This document shows positions 43,935-51,762 of a stretch of 51,762 nt of DNA, one piece after another; position 1 is the first letter of the stretch; each line of letters begins with the position of its first letter. The stretch comes from Fragilariopsis cylindrus CCMP1102 (taxonomy: Eukaryota > Bacillariophyta > Bacillariophyceae > Bacillariales > Bacillariaceae). Below the pieces are notes generated by a model. It was given only the letters and a program-made list of their open reading frames with translations, was not told the DNA's origin and did not search any database. The stretch covers positions 1-51,762 of the forward strand of contig FMBT01000010.1 of assembly GCA_900095095.1 (NCBI GenBank), written 5' to 3'. The translations under genes were made by a program, and so were the position numbers.

Positions 43935-46901
43935 TTATGATTTGGCAAATACATCTGCTGATTTGGATATTGTATATTCCGCATCATCGACTTCCATCAT
44001 CTTATCATCATCAATGATATCCACCCATTTCTCTACTGACTCTAATACGGCACGGGCTTTCAAAAGCATTTCTTCGTACTCGTCCTCTGCGTCACTTAGT
44101 GCTGTGATAGCTCCACCGGCGCCAATACTAACCTTCCATTCACCATCTTTCTTTTCGGACGGAGTTACAGCAGCGGATCGAATCATAATATTCATATCCA
44201 TACAACCATTGACGCTAAGATAACCAATACATCCTGCATATGGTCCACGATCTACATTTTGTTCCAATCCTTCTAGAATATCCATGGTACTTATTTTTGG
44301 TGCTCCTGTCATACTTCCGCCGGGGAATGTTGCCCTTAATAAGTCAATCGAGTTATTCGAATCGGAAAGCGTCCCCCGAATAGTTGATACCATTTGATGA
44401 ACGGTCGCAAACGACTCGATATCCATTAATTTCGAAACATGAACGGATCCAGTTTTACATACTCGACTCATGTCATTTCTCAAAAGATCGACTATCATAA
44501 GATTTTCTGCTCGATTTTTTAATGACAATTCTAAAGAGCGAGCCCGTCTATCATCTTCCCGGATTTCCGCATCGGAAAGACAAATTCCATTCTGTGCAAT
44601 AACACGTGCACATGTACCTTTGATGGGCTTTGCTTCCGCTTGCAGGTAGGATGGGATTTCCGGATGCGGTTGCTGTCTTGACACGCTCATAAATCGTTCA
44701 GGAGAAGAAGAACATATTACCAGCGAGGTAGGGGATGGGACATCATATAGCTTCTTATTTTGATTTCCAGTGTAATCTGATGGTAAATTCCAACGTAGAT
44801 AGGCTGAGTATGGTGCAGGATTGACCTTTCGAACAATCCTGTATAGATCGAAGGTGGACACATTTGCATCTATGTAGGCTTCTAGCTTGTTTGTCAGACA
44901 CAACTCATAGGAATCTCCCTTTTTGATATACTCGTGACATTTCGCAATATCATTTTCATAAGTTGTCCTAGGCCGATTAGGAACAAACTCTATTGATGAA
45001 CGTCGAGAATTCGGAGAATAATTGTATGGTTGCGTTTCATTTTTGAGCGACGATTCATTATTTTTCGCGATCATCATCAAATCTGCATCCACCGTTTTCA
45101 TCCATTCAATGTTTTTCTTAATGTCATTATCATCTTCCACGAGTCCAATCAAAAACCACGAATCAGTAGGGTGATGGTATACCATGCTCTGTCGTGCCAA
45201 GAAAAATGCAGCAGTCGGTACGCGTCTTTCGCTCTCACTGTGTCCATTTCCATTCTTTTTGTTATCCCTCTCTACCATGGTATCATCTGTATTGTCACTA
45301 TTAAGAACCCCTCGTTCCAGGCGTTTCAAGTATCGTTGCGTATCATGACGAACTTCATAACTAAGAAATCCTAAAAATCCTCCACGGTAGTTAAATGGTA
45401 AATTTTCGGCAGTATTATCTCTTGCAACACCTTGTTCGTCGTTTTCTTGTATCCATTCCAAAACATGGTCTTCTTCTTTGTCGTTGTTATCATTATTGCG
45501 AGCATTCAATTTCACCCAACCGATGTCGCTGGCATATGAGTTCATACTATTCTGTCCCTCACCAAATAATTCTTTTTCGAGTCGACTCAAAATATCGGTA
45601 CCGATATCGTTGTCATCCAGATGATATTCAATGATATCTTCCGGTCGAGAAGACGTCGACATGATGTCCAATTCACCACGTGAAGGATATGAAGAACTGT
45701 CCAACCAAATCGTATGTGATTTATGAGCGTAGTACTTTTCAAAGACCTGCAAAGGTGAGGACGTTGATGGTGAAGAGGAAATTTTATGTACCATGACCCG
45801 AAATCGAGATGAAGATTGTGTGTTATCAGAGGATGATACCGTCGACGTCGATGAGGAGGTTTCTAACATTTGATTTCCCTGAGAAATTCGGTCGTCATTT
45901 GTTGACTCGTTGACATCAACAGCGCTATTATCAACGTTTTGGACTGACTTTGACTGCGATGTTTCGAACCTATAATTTGGACTGATGTGACGACTGTATT
46001 GCTTTTTCTCCTCATGTTGTTGTTGCGCGGCATCTTTGCGTTGTTGTACTACTTGAACAAAGTTTTCTAAGAGCGCCATACCATTTTCGGTACCGATGCT
46101 TTCGGGATGGAACTGGACGCCATAGTGAGGATGGGTTACATGTTGAATGCCTTGTACAACATCGTCAAGACTTTTGACTGTTACTGTGAGATCTTTTGGT
46201 AAATCATAGGCACACAAAGAATGATACCGAACTACGCGAAAGCTAGAGGGAAGATCGCGAAACAATGAAGGATAACGTGGTGTTGCCAATACTGGTCCCC
46301 GCTGAACAATCCGGTGATCTTGTCCATGAATAGGAACGGGTGCCCGATCTACAGATCCACCATATGCCAATGACATCAATTGATGACCTAAACAAACTCC
46401 CAAAATGGGCACGTCAGGATTTTTGGATATCGCAAGATGGGACAGGGGAGGTTGTTCCTGTGGCGTTCCGGGTCCCGGTGACAGTACAATACCATCGAAT
46501 TGATCAAAAAAGGATGAACTACCATTTTCATCGTCGAAAAGAGAGGCTGAGTCAATAGCATCCTTTGCTACTACGATGGGTGGTTCTGTCGTCAATTGTG
46601 CGAGCATATCGCATAAGTTGTAGGTGAACGAATCGTAGTGGTCAATGAGGAGAAGAGAAACATTGTATTTCTTATCATCATTTTCAGTAGGTGGATCGTT
46701 GTTATTTTGATTATCGTCCCTGCTTTGAAGTAAAGATATTCGGGTAATAGTCGTCGTCGAAAGAAATCTTGTCGAAGGGGGAGATACGAAGAATGATTCT
46801 ATCTTCGTCAAGAAAGATGATGCAAGACTTAGTAACAGTAGAGTCGTGGCCCAACATAATTTATTTCGAGGAGCCGACGACATTGACAATGACGCCAGCA
46901 T
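43935..46901 (-). CDS. Bifunctional aminodeoxychorismate synthase (PabA-PabB fusion), plastid
   Basis: The first ATG of the frame is at 46901, giving 988 aa. The N-terminus has a signal peptide (CWATTLLLLSLASSFL) and Phe-rich ESFFVSPP, consistent with plastid import. The glutamine amidotransferase half has LLLIDHYDSFTYNL, LSPGPGTP, the nucleophile Cys in GVCLGHQL and HPES. After a long Ser/Asp/Asn-rich insertion, the chorismate-binding half has YSAYLRWN, SSPERFM, EAKPIKGT, ENLMIVDLLRND, HQMVSTIRG, FPGGSMTGAPK, GYLSVNG and SIGAGGAI. PIKGT, with Lys, is the PabB type, whereas anthranilate synthases have PIAGT, so the product is 4-amino-4-deoxychorismate for folate rather than anthranilate. No introns or frame changes in 3 kb. 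Confidence 0.92.
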   Translation of the reverse strand: MLASLSMSSAPRNKLCWATTLLLLSLASSFLTKIESFFVSPPSTRFLSTTTITRISLLQSRDDNQNNNDPPTENDDKKYNVSLLLIDHYDSFTYNLCDMLAQLTTEPPIVVAKDAIDSASLFDDENGSSSFFDQFDGIVLSPGPGTPQEQPPLSHLAISKNPDVPILGVCLGHQLMSLAYGGSVDRAPVPIHGQDHRIVQRGPVLATPRYPSLFRDLPSSFRVVRYHSLCAYDLPKDLTVTVKSLDDVVQGIQHVTHPHYGVQFHPESIGTENGMALLENFVQVVQQRKDAAQQQHEEKKQYSRHISPNYRFETSQSKSVQNVDNSAVDVNESTNDDRISQGNQMLETSSSTSTVSSSDNTQSSSRFRVMVHKISSSPSTSSPLQVFEKYYAHKSHTIWLDSSSYPSRGELDIMSTSSRPEDIIEYHLDDNDIGTDILSRLEKELFGEGQNSMNSYASDIGWVKLNARNNDNNDKEEDHVLEWIQENDEQGVARDNTAENLPFNYRGGFLGFLSYEVRHDTQRYLKRLERGVLNSDNTDDTMVERDNKKNGNGHSESERRVPTAAFFLARQSMVYHHPTDSWFLIGLVEDDNDIKKNIEWMKTVDADLMMIAKNNESSLKNETQPYNYSPNSRRSSIEFVPNRPRTTYENDIAKCHEYIKKGDSYELCLTNKLEAYIDANVSTFDLYRIVRKVNPAPYSAYLRWNLPSDYTGNQNKKLYDVPSPTSLVICSSSPERFMSVSRQQPHPEIPSYLQAEAKPIKGTCARVIAQNGICLSDAEIREDDRRARSLELSLKNRAENLMIVDLLRNDMSRVCKTGSVHVSKLMDIESFATVHQMVSTIRGTLSDSNNSIDLLRATFPGGSMTGAPKISTMDILEGLEQNVDRGPYAGCIGYLSVNGCMDMNIMIRSAAVTPSEKKDGEWKVSIGAGGAITALSDAEDEYEEMLLKARAVLESVEKWVDIIDDDKMMEVDDAEYTISKSADVFAKS

Positions 46902-47552
46902 AGTTTCTGATTGCAGTATATACGAGAAGTTGACTGGAACCAAGAGATTTTTTATTTTGTTTTATTCACTGAAGGGCAAATGCCAAACCGAGCAGAATGA
47001 AGATATCAGCAGGTAATCATCTAACATATAACGAAGGTAGAAAAAACAATGTGATGAATACCGTGCAGTAGATGCTTCTATCCCTCTTCGAACTCTTATT
47101 TCTCGCTTCAAAGTAGCCGATCGAATTGTTGATTGTGACGATGATGAGTGATGGAACGTAGAACGTGCTTTCGTGATCTCTGAATACTACTCCTTGCTTA
47201 CAGTACTACCTCCTAACATAAAAAGTGAAGAAGAATTCGACCAAGCTCATATGACGCATCGATTGGTCGGTATGACAATTGCTAGTCGAGCTAGTCGAGT
47301 CTTTGCAATAATAATAATATTATAATGTATAAGTAGGAAGCTCAGTCGAACTAGTCGAGTCTTTTATCGTACAACCACACATAAAGTTAGCTTTTATTTC
47401 ACATAATTTATCGGCTAATATTATAGCGCGCAAAACGAACAAGCAGCAAGCGACGGAGCAAATTAGAAAAAATCAAAAAGCAACCAACAAGTAAAAGCAA
47501 CGTCTCACGGTATCATCATAACTTTTAATCGAAAAATATAAAATATACCAAG
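46902..47552. other. Divergent PabAB/eS28 promoter region
   Basis: 651 bp without a gene. It holds two copies of a CTAGTCGAGTCTTT-type motif at 47281-47304 and 47341-47364, exactly 60 bp apart. Confidence 0.55.
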
Positions 47553-48115
47553 ATGGTAAGTAATTGCAACATATATTAGTTGCATAGAATGAAACCGAAT
47601 AATAGACACTGCCTGTATTATTTGATGCTTATGTATTTGCAACTGAATCGAATAACGACCATGGTCGAAAGGAAACTTTATTTACTTTACATGGTTGTTT
47701 GTCGCGTGTTAAAATTTACCGCGTTACTTGGATTCTCTGTAGAATCTACGTAATTTTTATACTAGACCAAAAAACTCACTACATTTCAACTTTTTTGCTT
47801 CTTTTTTCTTCTTCTACGCTACCATGGTATCCTAATCAAAACTAACCAACGAACTAACTTACTATATATTACTTACTTGTAAATTATCAATTGATGTATT
47901 AATAGGAGACGCATTTCAAACTCGCTAAAGTCAGTAAAGTCTTGGGCCGTACCGGTAACACCGGTAATGTTACACAAGTCCGTGTCGAATTTATGGATGC
48001 AGAAAGTGGTGCCGGTTCAGGACGATCCATTGTACGAAATGTTAAGGGTCCAGTCAGAGAAAATGATATCTTATGTCTACTAGAATGGGAACGTGAAGCA
48101 CGTCGTCTTCGTTAA
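47553..48115 (+). CDS. RPS28: Small-subunit ribosomal protein eS28; start codon alone in exon 1
   Basis: Exon 1 contributes only ATG (47553-47555), followed at once by GTAAGT. A 350-bp intron ends AATAG at 47905, and exon 2 (47906-48115) reads [20 protein letters not shown], then [28 protein letters not shown] and [11 protein letters not shown]. This is eS28, part of the 40S mRNA channel region; 70 aa is near the usual 64-69. The first exon carrying just the start codon explains why simple ORF scans miss the gene. It is divergent from the folate gene; a first intron this close to the start often supports strong expression in ribosomal protein genes, which is inference here. Confidence 0.95.
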
Positions 48116-48943
48116 TTTTTTTATAAATTTAATATAATGAAATATTATTGAACACATATAACAATGAAAAAAGAGAGAAAAGGGGACAGTACAAGCTGTA
48201 AAAACCTATTACTTTTATATGATTTCGGTTGGGTCCCATTACTACTAGTCATGTGATCGACGTGTAGCCCTTGTGCCTCCGTATCATGAATCCAAACTTT
48301 TACTACGAGATTTACCTTGACTTCAAAGACTCGTTTGGGCAACAACAATTTTGTAAAAGAAAGAATCGATCGTGGTGTAGAAGAAAGATTGTGCCTGTAT
48401 TATATTATTGTGCATGTGTGAACTCGCAGATACTCTAGTTGGGCTAGAATATGATGTTTTGTTATCTTGAATTAGATTTAGTCGTCCTATCTGTATGCTT
48501 CGTTCTTACAAGGATTTTTACATTCATCCTACCGTAGAACAATGCTTAAGAATGATGGAGATCATTGTCTTCCAGAATTATAATGTCTACTCTATTATAT
48601 TGTGCAGATGTATTCACATACACCTCTCGTTGGGCTAAATTTTATGGTAGCTTTCTTAGCGCAGATTCGTCCGAGGTGTATTTATGTTCCGTCCTTACCA
48701 TAATTTCTACATTCGTTGTCGCTTTTCATAATTCTATGGTTATAATTTCTTCCTCATTTTCATCAATGCACATTGATGAATACTAGAAATTATTGTTTTC
48801 TTATCCTCTAGCCAGCTATCGTGTATGAATAAGAACAACAACCACAACCACAACAACTATCATTGAAGAGTTGTTCGTTAAATTTTTTGTTTTGTTTTTG
48901 TTTAACGTGAATTACTAATTAATTTACTATACAATATTTGTTT
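48116..48943. other. Intergenic region with degenerate tandem duplication
   Basis: No supported gene. Segments 48398-48525 and 48593-48715 resemble each other (TATTATATT-TGTGCA, GTTGGGCTA, TTACATTC-like blocks) about 190-195 bp apart. A frame at 48565-48786 is not convincing. Confidence 0.5.
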
Positions 48944-50230
48944 TTATCCTCTTCCTTTACTGAAGGAATTTCCTCGAGTTTCAATTCCACCAGTGCTCAT
49001 ACTCAACCATAGCATCGACACACAAGAAATTATAGAAGATATTCCGGCACCAATTTTCATCCAACGATATTGGTGTTGTATTATTCTGTAGGAAAGACTA
49101 AAAACAAAAGTTAATATTCCTAACCGAAGCATAAGTTTTTTCTTCGTCAAACTACGGCCGATTATCTTATTATCATCGAGCATCCACTTCCATCCTTCTT
49201 TAGCGTCGATATCAATGTTATCATCATCATCGATACGACAGAAAACAAATTGTGAACCACTAGTACCACCTTTTCCTAAACGTATTCGATTATCATTGTA
49301 CGGTGTATCCAATACGACCGATGATGTTGGCCCTAGATTAAGAACTCTTTGTGATAACAACTTCTTCTTGGTTTTGTTTTTGTCGTTATTCAACAATGAG
49401 GTTTTTCTAAACAAACTTATCCCGATTTTTGGTTGATCAAAGTATACTCTAACAGTTCGATCAGTAAGATCTGGTAGAAGCTTACGAGGAGACTTCTTGT
49501 TCTTCTTATTCTCATTTTTTGTACCATTACTTTCTTCTTCTTTAATATTCTTAACATCTTGGTCGTCCTTTAATGGAACAGCATCACCTCTTAATAAAAC
49601 CCAGATACCGACAAATCCCCACAAACAGTCTAATTTAATAGCGTTCACAACCTGAGCTACTACTGTTGCTTTTACTGTTTTTCCTTTTTCATCATCTTCT
49701 TCTTCTTCGGATGATGGAGAGGAGGTAAAACATGTTGCAACGTACGTTTCACAGTCCAAAGAGAACGCGTCCATTTTCCACCGACTGGATTATCATTAGG
49801 GTTTTCTGTTAATGTATACGAACATTATAATATCCCAAAAGTGGTCCAAACAAATCTTCATTAGTACTTGTGTTAGATACTTGTTGTATTGATGATAGAT
49901 CTGTCATCAAATCTCTAATAGACGTATCTCGAAGAACTTCTGATTGGTAGTATTGGTGAGATTTACGGCACCTTCTTTTCCATCATCTATTATCACTTGT
50001 TGTATAAGTTTATCAACAATAACATTTGTTGTTGTTGTTGAATCGCTACTACTACGACTAATACTCTTTAGTCTTATATAGGCAGATTGTCTCGGCGATG
50101 AGGGTGATGGCACTATAGAGTTATGAAAGGCAGAAACGACACACGCATTCGGTGTCATCGTAGACAGCACTATCATCACCATCGTAATGATCGGAAGGAT
50201 CATCTGCATCGTCGTCGGCATCATCATCAT
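48944..50230 (-). CDS. Plastid fibrillin (PAP/plastoglobulin family), frame-broken
   Basis: The ATG at 50230 gives a signal peptide (MILPIITMVMIVLSTM) and VSAF at residues 32-35, the canonical diatom plastid cleavage site. Fibrillin blocks follow in changing frames: LLGYYNV, then NPNDNPVGGKWTR with WTVKRTLQHVLPPL, then AIKLDCLWGFVGIWVLLRGD, TVRVYFDQPKIGI, SSVVLDTPYNDNRIRLGKGG and SGSQFVFCR, all in the family order. A C-terminal extension has one or two hydrophobic helices (LGILTFVFSLSYRI, IGAGISSIISCVSMLWL), unusual for plastoglobule proteins and suggesting a membrane anchor. Three frame changes are required (near 49940, 49820 and 49700). Fibrillins bind lipids or quinones in plastoglobules and thylakoids; the ligand here is unknown. 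Confidence 0.78.
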
Positions 50231-50655
50231 CGTCGTTTGCAGTTAATAGTAAAAACGTATCGTCGTCGTCGGTGTCCTTATCGTCGCTGACAATGAAAAG
50301 AGAAGTGAAACGAGACACGTCGTAGTCGTCGGTTGCAGGGGTTCTCACGAGTAGCAATGGCGTGTACTTGTATGATGTGATAATATGTGATGTGATAATG
50401 GATAATGGATAATGATGGAATGCATGATGGGAGCAAGTTGAAGATGCTGTGGAAGAAAGTTTAAAAGTGTGAACAAAAATGAATCTTCGCGGCCAAAAAT
50501 TGATTACGAGAAGAAAAGAAAAATCGAAAAATCATCTCCCCCAAAACATGATCATCTTTTGCTGAGTGAGTCGATCAAATTGATAAGTGAGTGAATCGAT
50601 CGAGGATAATCTCAAAGAAAAAACACACAAAATTAGGCAACATCAACGATGGGTT
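50231..50655. other. Divergent fibrillin/ADPRG promoter region
   Basis: 425 bp. Asp-rich open frames here are shadows of GTC/ATC-rich repeats (50240-50290). TGATGTGATAATG-type short repeats occur near 50380. Confidence 0.5.
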
Positions 50656-51762
50656 ATGGTGCTGGCAAAAAATAATAGAAAATCAAAAAGAAAGAAGTAT
50701 TCGCTCCGATTACTATCGTCGTCGACAATCCGAATTTTATATATCAGTAGTTTCGCCATTCTGGCTATGGGATTCTTTTCAGCATTCAACAAGAAAGCTA
50801 TGTCATCGAGTAAGATTGTCACGAATCAACCTGCTACTAATCGTCATATTACAGTAGTACTTCTTCACTAAATCATTTATCAATTCCTGAAATAGAGAAT
50901 AGGCTAAAAGGAGCAATTTGGTCTTTCTTTGCTGGTGATGCATTGGCAAGTCCAACACACTGGTATTACGGTGGTGAAAGACAAATAATTAGTGAATATG
51001 GTCATAAAATCTCAGATTATACGAAACCTAATAAAAAACTTGCAGGTAGTATACTGAATAAGTCTGACTTGAATGGTGGTGGACGGAGTAAATCGATGTC
51101 AACAAGTAGCACAGCAACCATCATAGGTGATATAATCAATCATGGGAAACAAAAATTATGGTCCCCGAATGAGTCTAATCATTATCATGGTACCTTACAA
51201 CGTGGAGAAAATACGTTGGAGGTTTCCTTGGCAAGAGTATTAATGAAATCTATAGTCAACAATGATGGAATATTTGATGCGAATCATTTCAGAGACGCGT
51301 ACATAAATTTCATGACAACACCCGGTAGTCATAATGATACGTATGCAAGTACTTGCCATAGAATGTTCTTTGCCAATATGATTTTTCGTCAACTCAACCC
51401 AAAAGATTGTCCCGATAATGATCATCATAATGTTGATACAATGGACGGTCTAATCTTACCAACTATTGTTGCCTTGGCAGGTATACGCACGCATATAACA
51501 AGTACAAACAACAATGACAATAATAACAACCCAGAATTAACTACTACTGTGAATGACGAAGTTCAAAAGTCTGCCGCAGAATGTGCAGCTGTTACACGCA
51601 GATCGTCTGTTTTGGAAGGTATATCTAGTTTGTGGGCCACGGTCGTCCTTGAAGCTGTCCGTAATCCAAACGACGATGAGTTCTTGAATAAATTCAATGA
51701 ATTTTCGAAACAAGCTATTAAACGTCCGTCCAATCCTCGTGTTGGAGATTCATCAACTATGG
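50656..51762 (+). CDS. ADP-ribosylglycohydrolase-like protein with N-terminal TM, cut by right edge
   Basis: I place the start at the ATG at 50656 (MVLAKNNRKSKRKKYSLRLL); the open frame extends further upstream but only from a GTG. A TM helix follows (IRILYISSFAILAMGFFSAF). Near 50850 the frame must move by one base, after which it reads IPEIENRLKGAIWSFFAGDA, ASPTHWYYGG, LQRGENTLEVSLARVL, DTYASTCHRMFFANM and HHNVDTMDGLILP. The GDA motif and the following helices fit the ADP-ribosylglycohydrolase fold, in the divergent branch related to J1 crystallin rather than the classical metal-site branch: where TDDT is expected I see GENT. Enzymatic activity is therefore uncertain. The C-terminus lies beyond 51762. 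Confidence 0.75.

Noticed and set aside
43935-46901. Anthranilate synthase (TrpE-TrpG) as identity of the large fusion
   Set aside because: The chorismate-binding half has PIKGT, the PabB signature, rather than PIAGT, and the GATase-PabB order fits aminodeoxychorismate synthase.
48565-48786. 73-codon forward frame after eS28
   Set aside because: Ser-rich and random-looking, lies within a degenerate tandem duplication, no homology.
50121-50357. Asp-rich reverse frame overlapping the fibrillin start
   Set aside because: It is the alternative frame of GTC/ATC repeats; the overlapping frame carries the signal peptide and VSAF motif and is clearly the gene.
50814-50858. 45-nt intron in the ADPRG gene (GTAAGA ... 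CTACTAAT ... TTACAG)
   Set aside because: The splice-like signals are attractive, but the length is a multiple of three, so removal leaves the same frame and its TAA at 50869; a one-base frame change is needed instead.

Overview
The window looks like nuclear DNA of a diatom (Bacillariophyta), possibly a raphid pennate. The reasons are: several proteins begin with a signal peptide followed by a phenylalanine-centred plastid cleavage motif (VSAF, TSFSP, CASGF, TTCF), as expected for a secondary plastid with four membranes; there is a plastid sulfolipid gene (SQD1) and a plastid fibrillin; a Ty1/copia element resembles the diatom CoDi type; introns are short GT-AG introns of roughly 100-350 bp; and most intergenic DNA is AT-rich. 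I see no bacterial, organellar, tRNA, rRNA or CRISPR features. The species call is inference.

Layout. 1-902: 5' part of a reverse-strand FG-repeat protein that runs off the left edge. 1733-8418: a complete Ty1/copia LTR retrotransposon with a 5-bp target duplication, near-identical LTRs and frame-broken coding regions. 9284-17100: a Lon-N-like plastid protein, a CRAL-TRIO protein, and two divergent Cys-rich single-pass membrane proteins. 17352-24317: a bestrophin-like channel, a MAPEG protein lying between split copies of an intergenic repeat, homoserine dehydrogenase, an Mpv17/PMP22 protein and NOP16. 25527-32574: a four-exon 64-aa protein, an FHA-WDR70 fusion, a protein of three 35-aa repeats, and a two-TM Ser/Gln-rich protein. 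33225-43496: SQD1, an RWD-RBR (RNF14-like) E3 ligase, a membrane-anchored cupin/JmjC-like protein and a two-domain CHR chromate-type transporter, with an inverted 182-bp repeat at 35.4 and 41.4 kb. 43935-51762: bifunctional aminodeoxychorismate synthase (folate), ribosomal protein eS28, a plastid fibrillin, and an ADP-ribosylglycohydrolase-like protein cut by the right edge.

The genes do not form one pathway; they are housekeeping and lineage-specific genes arranged largely as head-to-head pairs (Cys-rich pair, MAPEG/HSDH, Mpv17/NOP16, FHA-WDR70/repeat protein, RBR/cupin, PabAB/eS28, fibrillin/ADPRG), which suggests shared promoters. The most unusual points are three genes whose first coding exon is only 3-4 nt, the FHA-WDR70 fusion, the 35-residue repeat protein, the MAPEG gene that appears to split a duplicated intergenic unit, and a retrotransposon whose integrated 5' end lacks the TG that follows the polypurine tract.

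A caution for all gene models: about twenty single-base frame changes interrupt otherwise conserved genes, often at A/T runs or microsatellites, while other genes are clean over kilobases. I read most of these as assembly indels rather than true pseudogenes, but the sequence alone cannot prove it.
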